Part shown: in pieces, positions 35,022 through 46,796 of the stretch
Numbering within the stretch: position 1 is the first letter of the stretch
Layout of the letters: every line of letters starts with the position of its first letter
From: Palaemon carinicauda
Lineage: Eukaryota > Arthropoda > Malacostraca > Decapoda > Palaemonidae
DNA: 64,000 nt
Reading direction: 5' to 3'
Assembly (NCBI RefSeq): GCF_036898095.1
Contig: NC_090763.1
Span: forward strand, 52,644,043-52,708,042
Made by a program: the position numbers and the translations under genes
The notes under the pieces: model-generated
Database searches by the model: none
What the model was told of the DNA's origin: nothing
The model's input: only the letters and a program-made list of their open reading frames with translations

Positions 35022-37277
35022 CAATTTGACCAGCCAGCCCGCTCGTGAAGAGGCAGGGCCGAAATGTCAAAGGGAACTAAGTTATTGACCTAACTGGAGA
35101 TGACACTGTCAAGAATGTGCATCAAGATAATTATGTCAACATACGAAACATAATGGGTACAAACAAGTAATTCTCATCTGTATTAGGGTATAGTCAGCAA
35201 GAGTACTTCCAGGCCTAAAGATATGGGCTGATTCATTCACTTTTTCCGACGCTTCCAAACAAGACGCTAGAACCTTGAGAGGGCTACATCAGCTGAACTG
35301 GTGCCCGCGCGCTTAATAGGGTCCGGTGGGTCAGTGATGGTAGAGATCATGAGTCTCTGGAATAGGCTATTCGTCTGCGGTACCCCACGGTTGCGGAAAG
35401 ACTACACGTGTCATTTGCTCAAGAGGTGGGGGGGGGGGAACCTGGCAGCGCTCCCCCTTACAATGCAGAGGAAAGCTGATGCTGTAACAAAGGCTTGAAC
35501 ATCCCATAAGGGAAAAGAATATATATTAGCGGCTGTGCCACAACGATAATGTATATCCTAAGGAGAAAGTATCTAAAATCTATTGGTAAAGTCTAGTAAA
35601 TAATAGTGGCCTATTAAGGTGGTCTGCCTCTTGTAGACCCCGCACTAATGACTTGGGGCACTGAGTAGTTTTGCACGATGCTAAGGTTGCGCAGCACTAC
35701 CCCTGAGGATTTATATCTACCATCTGATCAGTTCTTGCAGAACCTCAAGGCTGCAGCAAGACCATGCACATCATCCTCTCAAAGAGGGGACCCTGGCGTA
35801 GCTTCCCCTGAAGATGTATGGGCTTTCATAATAGATCCCCATAATCAAACGTAAACGTGTTTTGGAAACCTCCCTTTTGGGGTGACCACAGCTTAAAGAC
35901 AGATTAGAAATATCTTGTCTGAAAAGGGCTCTCCTATTCAGGTATTTCCTGACTGTGTTTGGGACAGAGGAATCAAGAGTATCTCAAGACTTGGCTCAAG
36001 GCCAAGCAATAGCCTTAGCGTTGTGACTTGAGACGCTTCTCAATCCTCAGGAACACTGAAGTCTACAATTGAGGGAACAGAGGCCTGTGTGGAGCAATAT
36101 CCCTCCTATGGTAGACCTCTGTGGAAGACTTAAGGAGGTATCTGAAAAGTTGCCTCGCAGTATGTCCTAAAAAGCATCTCTTTCGGAGGAGATTTGGATA
36201 ACCTCTATCAGTTAAGGGACTGGTAGCACACCACCTTGTGGAACTTCCAAACGTGTGGTTGTTGTGGCCGGTTGGGCCTTCTGGAGGTTCTCTTGGAACT
36301 TCTGCAATGAAATCCAGCAGGTCTGGTTACCACCCTTCATGTGGCCACTTAGAGGTGACTAGCATTATTCTAACATCTTGGGACAGGTGGGTTCTGTTCA
36401 GTGCCTGGCAAAGCAGGCAGGAGGGAGGGACAAAGTAAAAAATTTGTTCCATCCCAAGGGTGTTGGAAGGCATTTTCCAACACACCTTGAGTCAGGAACT
36501 GGAGAACCATACACAGAGAGCTTAACAATAGCAAACATGTTCACAGTAAGGGAAAATCACAAATTCAATTAGGGGATGCAAAAAAACCATTCTGACGTCC
36601 CTGGTCAGCTCAAATACTCTGCAAATACGTTTCTCTCCCCAGAAAAGAAACTCACCAAGAGAGACACCACTAGGCTTGCACTCAAAGGTAAATTACTACT
36701 GCTAGTTGGCATAGTAGGAGGGGTACCCAGTCCCCCTTGCTTTTAGATGTAGGTCACTACTGTGGAAATATTGATTTACTCAATATCACAGAGTGGTCTT
36801 TAAGGGTCTCTGATAAGTGGAGTAATGCCAAGTACTGTATATCACTTCCAACTCCAGGTAATAGATATGGAAGGTCTAGTCTGCTAGGACCATAAGGCCT
36901 GAGATCTTGCTCCTTTCAAGAGTGAGCATTCCCCCTTTTTGTTTTGGCAAGGAACATCCAAAAAAGAAATGAACTGCGGAGGTAGGACCTATAAAGGAGT
37001 CTCTGCCAGTAAGGACTCCTGCCTCAGACATCAGTGTAGATGTGTCACCACCTTCCTGGTCATAGATACTAAGACAGCAGGAGGGATCAATGTTAGTGAC
37101 CACTGGGTCTTCAAAGAAAGCCCACTCCACCAAGCAAAAATGTATCCTCCCGAAGGGAACCAGCTTCTCCAGAGAGACAATATGGCCCAGAAGCTTCGGC
37201 TAAGTATGCGCTGGGAGCGATTCCCTTTTGAGAAAAGTCTCTACCACTTGCATGAATCTCGATACCCTGTCAGCAGA

Positions 37278-37613
37278 TTAGAAGGCTCTAGTTTTGACAA
37301 AGGCAATTTCATGTCTAGGTTTCAGATACATTGTAAAGGAACAAGGCTGGAGTCCAATAAGATCAGCTGGGTCCTCAACTTCCAGAAAAGTCGAGGAGAA
37401 TCTCCCTGTGGCAAATAAACGGTTCGTGATTCTAGTAGTAGGAGCCCGTCGTCTAGGTACCGTAGGAGACTGATGCCTAAGGCATGAGCCCAGGTTGAGA
37501 CAAAGTAAGATTCTAGTGAAGACCTGAGGTACTTGAGGAAAGACCCAACCACAGTCATCTGAAAAGGTAGACCTAGTTCCTGAGAAGTAACCTATGGTAG
37601 CTACTAAATCCAA
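37278..37613 (-). pseudogene. RT remnant of the family D DIRS
   Basis: Two overlapping minus-strand frames together show RT motif order: PQVFTRILLCLNLG (motif B), then LRYLDDGLLLLES (catalytic YLDD box), then a thumb segment ending YLKPRHEIAFVKTRAF (compare YLGM...). A frameshift lies between motif B and YLDD. Confidence 0.7.
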
Positions 37614-38989
37614 GATGGATAGGAACCTGAAAGTGGGATTTTACCATGACTACTGTCCACAAGAATTCATTTTTCCAGATGGCCAGAAGGACTGTGGCTG
37701 GGATTACCGTCTACAACCCTGTAAAACGGACCAGTTCAAAAATGAGAGTTCTATGAAAGATCTCCTGCCCCTGTCAAATTCTCCACTAGAGGGAAAAGAT
37801 GCAGACAAAGAAAGTAAGTTGTTGGGGAAGCTAGGAGTTATCTATAAACCTCTCCCATAGCCCCTAAGGCCAACCTCTTAGTCATATTCTCCAAAAGTAG
37901 ATCTCTTGAAGACTCCTTTAAAAAGTATGTTTAGTATGGTCAGACTGTCAGAATCTAAACTAATGAAGGTGGAGGATCCATGAACGGAACTTGATGGCCT
38001 GAATAGAGAACTTCTACTGTTCAGAGATCGGCCCTGAAGAACTGCCATCTACCCCAAAGGTTCTGTAGGCCTCTTCCCACTGGTGGTGACCTGGGAACTT
38101 GTCCTCCCTATTGGGAACTTCTACAGCCGCAACTTCTTTGCCCCGGAGGGGTGTCGTCCCAGACCAAAGATGGGCTGGTGACCTTGCTTCCTAGATTATT
38201 GGTAGTCTGCAGAAAGCAATAAGCATCTCAGTTGATGTATAGAGGTAAAAGCTACTTCATAGTCATTTTGAGTTGACGATGCAACATATCCCAGCGGAGG
38301 TTCCATTCGTTACGTGGTTGGGTAGTGACAGCATGGTCTAGGTGTGAATCTCTGAGATATGAAATAGATTAATAGCCAATGAGCAGAGGGAAACACTTTC
38401 ATGCTAGAATAGCAGGCAAGTTCTGTGATGTAAGCATGTGAAGTATTGGTGATGTGTACAGACATATCAGCATGTGTATGCAGAAAAGCCGTGGTATGCA
38501 TTGCTAGCTTGTGCGGAACTAACGCATGGGAAGCAATGGTTGTTACATTAGCTCTTTGAGCCTTACCAGGAAGGAAAGGAAGTAATGCTCCTTGGGCAAT
38601 TCTGTTTAACTGAAACTATAGTTGTGGGAAATACCGAACCAGTTCGCATAAAGTCAACATGAGTGGTAGGGAAATTCTGAGACCCGAAAAATTCTTATTA
38701 GGAGAGCAATGCCGAGAACCCCTTGGAATACGAGGCAGGCCGGACTTGAGAGAATGAGTAGGAAACAAATAGGTATTCTAATAGGGAGGCCTCAGTACAT
38801 GGGGAAAAGGCAGTCTTGACTCGCGAGTGTGTCATTCGCGCGTGGGAACAAGGGAAGACTTTCGATGCTCTCACGGGCAATGTCTCAAAAAATTAAGTCA
38901 TCAAACAGAAACTTTACCATAAAGGGCACACCACTAAGCATGCTAGTGGGAGGCAAAGGAGATCTGGGGCTAAAACCTTCACAAAATTA

Positions 38990-39290
38990 TCATTAATCAA
39001 CATCTCCTCCTAGGCTTATTGATGCAAAAGGCCTCAATTAGATTTCGCCAGTCGTCTCCAATCATCATCTACCTAACACTTCATAGTCCTTAGCCATGTA
39101 GGCCTGGGTCTTCCAACTTTTCTAGTACCATGTGAAGCCCAGTTTAAAGTTTGGTGAATTAATCTCTCTTGGGGAGTGCAAAGAGCCCAAACCATCTAAC
39201 TCTCACCATGATCTCATCCAAATATGGCACTTGAGTAATCTCTCTTATAGTTTCATTTCTAATCCTGTCCTTCCAACTTAATCTATGAAT
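38990..39290 (-). pseudogene. LINE RT C-terminal remnant
   Basis: Read on the minus strand this gives WFGLFALPKRD-like, HGTRKVGRPRPTWLRTMK and DDDWRRLAKSN segments with stops between them. This is the usual C-terminal tail of arthropod non-LTR reverse transcriptases, of a family distinct from the LINE at 1-295. Confidence 0.55.
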
Positions 39291-39956
39291 TACTTATACA
39301 GGTATACCTCACCTTACATCGGTAGTTGGTTAGAGGAGAGGCGACATAAGTTGAAAAACGACGCAAGTCAAATTTACCTGTCCCTAGGCTAAACCTCAAA
39401 TAACCATTCCCAGTTCTGCATCTTATTTGTAAATGCAATTTGATAAATATATGATTAAAGGCCCCGGTCGGAATGTCAATATATAGGGGTATAGGAAGAA
39501 AAACACAAAATCCTGAAAAAATTAAGAGCTTCGCATGGCAATTGAGAATGCATATTAGACATATTTTGTCAAAATTCCTCTTACTTTCATAGTTACAGGG
39601 TAATTAGTAAAAGTAACTCAATAAACCAAAAAAATCGTTCCTGTATTTCTTGTTTTTGTAAATTTTGATAATTATTGCATTTTAATGTAAAAAAAAATTG
39701 TGAACAATGGCATCTGTATAGCTTCCACGAGTCACAAGACGATATATTACACAGTAAATTACACCCTTCGCCCTTCAGTCCTACCAAAAACCTCAGAGAT
39801 TACTTGAGTTTGACCTCTGACATTCACTTATTTTTACGTTTGTTTTTCTTGTTTTTTGCAAAAATTTTATCATTTCAAAGAGGAAAAGACAATTTCAACA
39901 TATTGCTAACTTAAGGAAGAAGAAAATTTGCTCTAATAAGAGTTCAGAAGTGGGTA

Positions 39957-40027
<71 letters not shown>

Positions 40028-40365
40028 CATATGATAACTAATAATAATAGCTTTAAACGAAATGTATGAAAACTATATTCTATAGCAAATTGGTGCTTAC
40101 ATAATTTATATTGAAAGAGCTAAAAAAATTATTCTTTGTTATTTGCAATTGTGTTGAGATCAGCTGATCACAACCATAAATAAAAAAAAGAAATTGTTGA
40201 TTGCTAAGTTGCACTTGAAATTAAGAAAATAGTATACAAAAATGTACTTGCATATCATTTTATACACTTTTATTCTTATTTTTTGTACAATGATATGATT
40301 TTATGTGCTGTTAATACTTCAAATGGTATAGTTGAACTATCATAGAAAACGTTACTGTTACGCAC

Positions 40366-40669
40366 TTAACCCTTTTACCCCCAAAGGACGTACTGGTACG
40401 TTTCACAAAAGCCATCCCTTTACCCCCATGGACGTACCAGTACGTCCTTGCAAAAAAATGCTATTTTTTTTTTCATATTTTTGATAATTTTTTGAGAAAA
40501 TTCAGGCATTTTCCAAGAGAATGAGACCAACCTGACCTCTCCATGACAAAAATTAAGGCTGTTAGAGCAATTAAAAAAAATATACACTGCAAAATGTGCT
40601 GGGGAAAAAAATAACCCCCTGGGTTTAAGGGTTGTAAATTTCCAAATAGCCTGGGGGTAAAAGGGTTAA
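40366..40669 (-). mobile_element. TTAA-flanked MITE, copy 4 (reverse orientation)
   Basis: Reverse orientation of the family, TTAA at both ends. Contains the near-palindromes GGACGTACTGGTACGTTT and GGACGTACCAGTACGTCC. Confidence 0.85.
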
Positions 40670-40840
40670 AGACTGCTAATTAATATAAAAAGTCACAGAT
40701 GTTTTCATAGTTCATTCACTAGGATTTATGTTTATTATGTGAACGTTTAAATTAAATACAGTACAGTGAACCCTCGTTTATCGCGGTAGATAGGTTCCAG
40801 ACGCGGCCGTGATAGGTGAAAATCCGCGAAGTAGTAACAT

Positions 40841-41045
40841 GACAAATTCGAAGATAATTTGTATTTTTCCTAACCATACAAACCTTAGCTATTTACAAAG
40901 GGTTATTACTTTTAGCGTAGCTGAAATGGCGAGCCATTAGAATTTAACGAGGGTGTATTACCCCCGCGCTAGTTAGCGGGGGGGTAGGGGAGTGGTAGCT
41001 AGCTACCCCTCCTCCCCCTCACACACAGGTGAATACTCACTTTCA
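40841..41045. repeat. Left ITR of the family A DIRS
   Basis: Inverse of 48446-48623 through the segments ACAAAGGGTTATTACTTTTA, TGGCGAGCCATTAGAATTTA, the GCGCTAGTTAGCGGGGGG hairpin and the CACACACAGGTGAATACTCA end, with very few differences. Confidence 0.9.
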
Positions 41046-41094
41046 CTTAGAGGTAGGACTTGTCTTGGGGGACAGGGCTGGCGGGCAAATATGT

Positions 41095-41205
41095 GTAAAT
41101 AGCTAAGGTTTGTATGGTTAGGAAAAATACAAATTATCTTCGAATTTGTCATTTGTTCCGTAACCGAAATACAAACCACGCTATTTACAAAGGGTGACTT
41201 ATCCC
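41095..41205. repeat. Internal complementary region of the family A DIRS
   Basis: AGCTAAGGTTTGTATGGTTA ... TTATCTTCGAAT is the reverse complement of the left terminus. TTGTCATTTGTTCCGTAACC ... GCTATTTACAAAGGGT is the reverse complement of the right terminus (48590-48623). The right half keeps the right-end-specific CGTGGTTTGTATTTCGG, so this is a copy of the circle junction. Confidence 0.88.
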
Positions 41206-42499
41206 TTAGGAAGGGTGGAAAGTCCCCAGCCATACTGGCTTTGGCTTTACCCGGGGACTCAGAATCCGAGTGAGTCGCACTCGAGAAAAGGAGTCCCTGC
41301 ACCTCACAAGTTCCTTGCACCGCAAGGAACCATGTGGCCTACGTAAGCTTGTGTGTGAAGGAAGAAGTGTGACCCGTCCTAGGCAGTTGACCTGGAGTTC
41401 CAGAAGGAACTCTGGGTTAGGACGTTCCCAATACCACCTCGTCAGGGTATGGGGGACGCGACAGTATTGACTCAATACTCGGAACACAAGGAAGCATGGT
41501 TTACCTGCAGAGGTTCGAGGTCAGCTATGCAGAGACCAGGATGCTGCTTCCCCGTAGAGGGGATGATGAAGAAAGAAGTAAGGGCCAGACATACTTCTTT
41601 CGTTCATGCAGACTAAAACCTGATAACAATGCCCTCAACCTTCTGCTACCTGTCCAAAAAGGAGACTGAGGTTAGACCAGCTGTTGTGTAGCCACCACAG
41701 AGCGATAGAAAACGTATCGAGACTCCTGTGGGTCACGCCCTGCAGGAAGCGGGCTGCGAAGGTCATCAGACGCTTCCAGACTCCAGCTTGTAGCACCTGC
41801 GTCACAGAGTAGTATTACTCGAAGGCGAGGGACGTTGCGATGTATCCAACATCGTGCTGTAGGGCGACGTGACGGGGGAGGGTCTGAAGACAGGTCGAGA
41901 TGAATGTCCTTGAGTCCGGGCTGAAGAGGTATACTGGTGACTCTCCCCCCATGTCCTCCTTGTGTTCCCAAATCAGCTGCAACTGAGGCCAAACTGCAGC
42001 TGTTCCCAGCGCTAACCTCTCGATTCCTGTACTGGCAAGAAAGAGAAGGTCTTGGGACATCAGACACAGAATGGAGACTCAAAATCTTGAATGAATCGGA
42101 CCGAAGGGTCGGGACCCTCAGATTCTGAGTCTAGCCAACAACTCAGGAGCGAGCCTGAATGTTGCCTTCCCCTCTTCCTTAGAAAGGGGGGGAGTAGTAA
42201 GAGACCAAGAAGATTGCTTACACACTGGCCGTGGCCAGAGTGAGCAGAAGACCCAAGGCGGAATACAATCCGAGGCCTGTCGTAAAAGGGTCTTGAGAAG
42301 ATCTCTTAAAGGACTAAAAGTCCGAGCCATGCTCCAAGTTGGAGGTCTTCCTCCGACTAGGGCAGGGACGATCGTAGCTTCGCATGAGCGAGGATAGATC
42401 CAGCGGGCAGGAAAAAGTTATTCCTTTAAGCCTGAAGGTCAGGGAAAGGCTGAGCGACAGGCTTCATTGCCAAGAGCGGAAAGGAGTTTCCTCCCGCCG

Positions 42500-42720
42500 A
42501 AAGGCAATAAGACCGTTATTGCTGGAGAAGAGGCCTCACGGGAAGAGGTATATCTCCCACGGCACCAACCACCTTAGACTCTTCACTTTGCCTGGGAGAC
42601 CCCTGTGGATGACTATCGCAGATGACGCGACCTCCGTACCGCGACTGTAGCGGGTTGTCTCTTCTAGAGGAGGAAGCGTAGTGTCTCCAGGCATGAAGCC
42701 GAAGCGACGCCCCGGTTCGG
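42500..42720 (-). pseudogene. Tyrosine recombinase N-terminal remnant
   Basis: The nucleotide sequence aligns with 7500-7700 of the other family A copy. On the minus strand it gives a TVAVRRSRHLR / STGVSQAK segment corresponding to VAKRLSGYLCRSSASAIQAK. Stops interrupt it. The catalytic half should lie at about 41.3-42.4 kb but is not recognisable. Confidence 0.5.
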
Positions 42721-43735
42721 GAGAGATGTCGCAGTGTGGTTGCTTGAGTAGTCTGCGCCGTGGGAGAAGCTCTCCCGGGAGTTCCGTCAGGGGAAGCAGA
42801 GGGTCCAGAAACCGTTCTGCGCATAGTCCCAGTGGAGCTCTCCCATTGAAAGGTTGACAGACAACCTGGTTTTGTTGAGACCCATTGTCCGCAGACAAAA
42901 AGGAGGGAAGACGCAGGCGTCGAAGTTGTCCCACCATCACCGGAATGCATCTTGCCAGAGTCTCGGGGTCTGAGACTGGGGGGAAAACTAGCGGAAGCTT
43001 GAGGTTCCAAGCTGTCGCGATCAGGTCCCCCAGACCAGCACTTGCTGGTTACCCAAGGTCAAAGACCCTTAGGTACACTCTCTCTATGAGGCTCTGCTCA
43101 GATAGTCTGAGAGAAACATTCCCCTGCCTGGAATGAGAGAGCCGATGGTGGAATTGAGAGAATCTCAATCATCCCGGTATCTCTACTGCAAGATGTGAAG
43201 GTGTGAAAATGCGTCCCCTGCTGGTTAGCATGAAGTCGACACGCAACGGGGCGACTTGGCAGGAGCGGTAGGATCTGAAGAGGGGCCAGACTAAGGCCCT
43301 TAAGCCTGCCTGAATGATGGAGAGGTATCCTTCAGGTCTTGACCATAGGCCTGGACCGGAACATGCCCCCCCCCCTTTCCTTTGACGAGTCCGAGAACCG
43401 CATCAAGAATGTGGGGAAAGGACGAGAATATCCACTACCATCAAGAGGCTCCATAGGTCAACACCCATTGCAGGTTTAATAGTTCCGCTGGTCCCATAGG
43501 GCCAGGGAGTCCGGTTAAATATTGCCTGAAGCCACCGGAACTTGGATCGCCCCACATGGAACTTATCCTGAGGCGACCGTTCGGACTATAAACGGGTCAA
43601 TGAGGAAAGAAGAACTAGGAAACGTTCCAAGGTAGGGCTGAAAACTCTGTTTGACTGAGAACAGGTACTGCGACTCTCCTCAGTCTTGCCACAGTCAACC
43701 GAAAGGAAGGCTCGGAGGATGTGGTAACAGAATCT

Positions 43736-43833
43736 GGCGTCCCCAGGTGGTCACCCATCCAAGTACCGACGTTGCTTAACCTCGCTGGACGGACGAGAAG
43801 CGGGGTTTCCAACGTGGTAAGGCGGTTGACTCA
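43736..43833 (-). ncRNA. 5S rRNA-derived segment within DIRS pol region
   Basis: The plus strand reads CCCAGGTGGTCACCCATCCA, then AGTACCGACGTTGCTTAACC, GGACGAGAAGCGGGG and CAACGTGGTA. This is the reverse complement of about 100 nt of eukaryotic 5S rRNA, nearly the whole gene, with a gap of about 10-12 nt where TAACCGGGCC is expected. The 5S sense is the same as the element's sense strand. It follows directly after the RT thumb segment PSLPLPQHLEYLVMILS. It is not a normal 5S gene because of the internal gap and divergence; internal promoter boxes may be damaged. Confidence 0.8.
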
Positions 43834-44330
43834 ATATCATGACCAGATACTCCAGATGTTGAGGCAGAGGAAGAGAAGGCTCCAAGCAAAATACCATGAG
43901 CCCACACTCATGGTCAGCATTCGGAAGCTTTTCCCGGCGCTGAAGAAGGTCGAAACCCGAGCCTACCGGAGTTGACCAGCCCTCCAAACAGCAGAGGAGG
44001 CGGAAGTCTGCACCTGAGCGGCCAAGAGGAAGGCAGGGAGAGTTCTCTGGGGAAACAAACCTGCTATGCCACGGCGGGATAGCCACACTGCATCATAAGC
44101 AGGAATACTTGCAGTTTAGGCTGAATTCGACGAGCACCCTGGAAGATGGATGGAATGGAAACTGAAAGTACCCGTCCTTCCGATCCAGGGTTAAAGGAGT
44201 CCTGTCGCCTCGTTACCAGTCTGATCGATTCTGCTGGTCTACGCTGGCCGAAGTTTGTTCGACAAACTTGATCAGGGCTGAGAGGTCGACTATGGACATC
44301 CCCTCTCAGATCCTTCCTTACAAGAAAGGA
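43834..44330 (-). pseudogene. RT remnant of the family A DIRS
   Basis: A minus-strand frame shows LDRKDGYFQFPFHPSSR (motif A, about 44130-44180) after a SALIKFVEQTSASVDQQ-like stretch. Thumb residues LPLPQHLEYLVMILS lie at about 43839-43883. YLDD and motif B are too decayed to place. Confidence 0.6.
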
Positions 44331-45602
44331 TCGACTGAGGGGGCCGGGGGTGAAGCCGTCGATGATCCTAAGGAAGACCTTCGCCTAAGGTATGGATCAT
44401 TCTGCCCAACCGGGCAACTCTGCTGATGCTATGGCATAGAGGTTCAGAGACACTGAATTCGCTGACAGAGACGGCAGGCGCGATATCCTTGGCTACTCAC
44501 AGAGATTGTGCGGGAATGGGCATCGGGAAGCTGTCATTCGGATGAGTAACCTTAAGCATCCTCCCAGCGAAAAAAAACCTGCAATCCTAGAGTTCGTGAA
44601 CTCCTTTTAGGACTATGCCCCCCCGGGGGAGTCTCCCGTGCCATCTGTTCCTGACAGGAGGAAACTGCAATTGGACACCTTGTCCCAGTTGTCGTAGCCG
44701 ATAACTTAGGCCGACATGGTTGAAAGAAAAGGGAGCTGGAGCCCTGCAGAGTCTGGAAGAAAGCGCCTTGGAGGAGTGAAACCGGAAGTCGATTTACTCC
44801 GCACAGCAGATGTTTAAGTCTCTGTCCTTGGGCAAAGACAAAACTCTTCTCAAGGATGGAAGGGTGTCTGAGGTCGTTGACCTCCACAGATGAGACACCC
44901 GAAGGAAGCCTTCAGTCAGTGCGTCCAGATGGTACAACATCGAGCTTGTCCGCAAGTAGATACTTAACGACGAAAGGCCAAGGTGCCTGAGCTCGAGAGG
45001 AGGAAAGTACCCTTGATCTTCCTGTAGCTTCCTTGAACCAAACCTCGGGCCGTAACCGAGGAGGGAAAGAACCTGGTAAGCTCCCAGAGGAAGAGGTAAG
45101 CAGTCACCCCTTGTCCGATGGAGAAATCTTCAACGGAAAGCCCCCCCCGCCAAAAATCCTTCCAGGGCGGGAGAAGGAGAGAGTACTCGTGCAGGAGAGG
45201 GGACCCTCGAGACCGACCTCTTGGGAACCAACTTCGCCCTGGGGGAAGTCACCACGAAGTCCACTCCTCTCTTTCTCTTCAGCGTAGGAGAGACAGCCGC
45301 TGGTTTGTTACCCTGGCCGGTGAGTGCTGGTTTCATAACCCTCATTAACGCCCATGCCAGCGGATCAAACCATGTCTGCTGCTCCAAGGACACAGAGTCC
45401 GAAATCCTCGCTAAGGTGAAAGGGATCGGGCGATCCTTTGGAGAGGACACGACGGTTCCTGCCTGAAAAGAAGGTGGGAAGAATGCTGTACTGACCTGTC
45501 TTCGTCCTGCACTACCAACCTGTGCTTGGATGGAGGTGATCCCGAGTGCCGCCTAGGAGCACGCGTCCCTGCTGCTACCACCGGCTGTGGAATTCGCCGC
45601 GA

Positions 45603-45752
45603 ACTATGGTCGCGCGAGGGCGAACGGTCGCGCGGGCGCACAGGCGAGTGGTCGCGCGGGCGCGCAGGCGAGCGATCGCGCGGGCGCGCAGGCGAGCGAT
45701 TGCGCGGGCGCGCAGGCGAGCGATCGCGCGGGCGCGCAGGCGAATGGGCGTG
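45603..45752. repeat. 24-bp tandem repeat in gag region
   Basis: CG-rich units GCGCGGGCGCGCAGGCGAGC + GATC, about 5-6 copies. The period is a multiple of three; the minus-strand frame reads an eight-residue RARAIARL-type repeat. Confidence 0.85.
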
Positions 45753-45844
45753 ACGGCGAGGGATCGTGCTGCCGCGTAGGTGAAGAAGATCGCTGGCGGT
45801 AAGCGATGGCGAGCAGCATGTGTAGGTGAATGATCGCGTGATAG

Positions 45845-46345
45845 GGTGCGATGGTGATCAGCATCCGCAAGAGGGCGAGCGTTCAGGGTTGTGCGATGAG
45901 GAGCAGCATGCGTAAGCGGGCAATCGTGCAGGGTTGTGCGATGGCGAGCAGCATGCGCAGGTGAATGATCGCGTGAAAAGGGTGCGATGGTGATCAGCAT
46001 CTGCAGGAGGGCGATCGTTCAGGGTGGTGCGATGAGGAGCAGCATGCGTAAGCGGGCAATCGTTCAGGGTTGTGCGATGGCGAGCAGCATGCGCAGGTGA
46101 ATGATCGCGTGAAAGGGTGCGATGGTGATCAGCATCCGCAGGAGGGCGATCGTTCAGGGTTGTGCGATGAGGAGCAGCATGCGTAAGCGGGCAATCGTTC
46201 AGGGTTGTGCGATGGCGAGCAGCATGCGCAGGTGAATGATCGCGTGAAAGGGTGCGATGGTGATCAGCATCTGCAGGAGGGCGATCGTTCAGGGTGGTGC
46301 GATGAGGAGCAGCATGCGTAAGCGGGCAATCGTTCAGGGTTGTGC
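45845..46345. repeat. 135-bp higher-order tandem repeat in gag region
   Basis: Three full units and part of a fourth. Equivalent GGTGCGATGGTGATCAGCAT starts are at 45845, 45981, 46116 and 46251. Each unit is itself made of related GCGATG...GCAT(G/C)CG subrepeats. The period of 135 keeps a 45-residue frame (HRTTLNDCPLTHAAP-type) open on the minus strand. Confidence 0.85.
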
Positions 46346-46611
46346 GATGGCGATCAGCATCCGCAGTTGAGGGTCGCGCGATGGCGATCAGCATCCGCAG
46401 TTGAGGGTCGCGCGATGGCGATCAGCATCCGCAGTTGAGGGTCGCGCGATGGCGATCAGCATCTGCAGTTGAGGGTCGCGCGATGGCGATCAGCATCCGC
46501 AGTTGAGGGTCGCGCGATGGCGATCAGCATCCGCAGTTGAGGGTCGCGCGATGGCGATCAGCATCTGCAGTTGAGGGTCGCGCGATGGCGATCAGCATCC
46601 GCAGTTGAGCT
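46346..46611. repeat. 34-bp tandem repeat in gag region
   Basis: Eight near-identical units GATGGCGATCAGCATCCGCA + GTTGAGGGTCGCGC, with starts at 46346, 46380, 46414, 46448, 46482, 46516, 46550 and 46584. The period is not a multiple of three, unlike its neighbours. Confidence 0.92.
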
Positions 46612-46689
46612 AGTAGCTGGCGAACCATGTTCCTTCAGAAGTGTTGGAGAACGTTGGCGTGCCAGCTGTAACACACGTGGGCGATCCGG

Positions 46690-46796
46690 AGATCGCTGGC
46701 GAGCTGATGATCGCTGACGAGCTGACGATCGCTGGCGAGCTGATGATCGCTGACGAGCTGATGATCGCTGACGAGCTGATGATCGCTGACGAGCAG
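46690..46796. repeat. 18-bp tandem repeat in gag region
   Basis: About six units of GATGATCGCTGACGAGCT with variation (GCTGGCGAG). The plus-strand frame reads IADELM; the minus strand reads SSAIIS. Another 18-19-bp array (GACCGTTGTCCGTCGGGAA units) follows at about 47040-47125. Confidence 0.85.

Larger units (their letters stand above)
34187..38900 (-). mobile_element. Decayed DIRS element, family D
   Basis: The left terminus (34187-34340) starts CACAAATTTTAAGTAATTTG and is followed by GC-richer debris to about 38900. Only the RT segment at 37278-37613 (minus strand) is clearly recognisable. The segment at 38690-38890 is homologous to 52680-52960. I could not place the right ITR, so the end is approximate. 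Confidence 0.5.

Noticed and set aside
43736..43833. Functional 5S rRNA gene
   Set aside because: Internal gap of about 10-12 nt, divergence, no terminal T run seen downstream, and position inside a retroelement.
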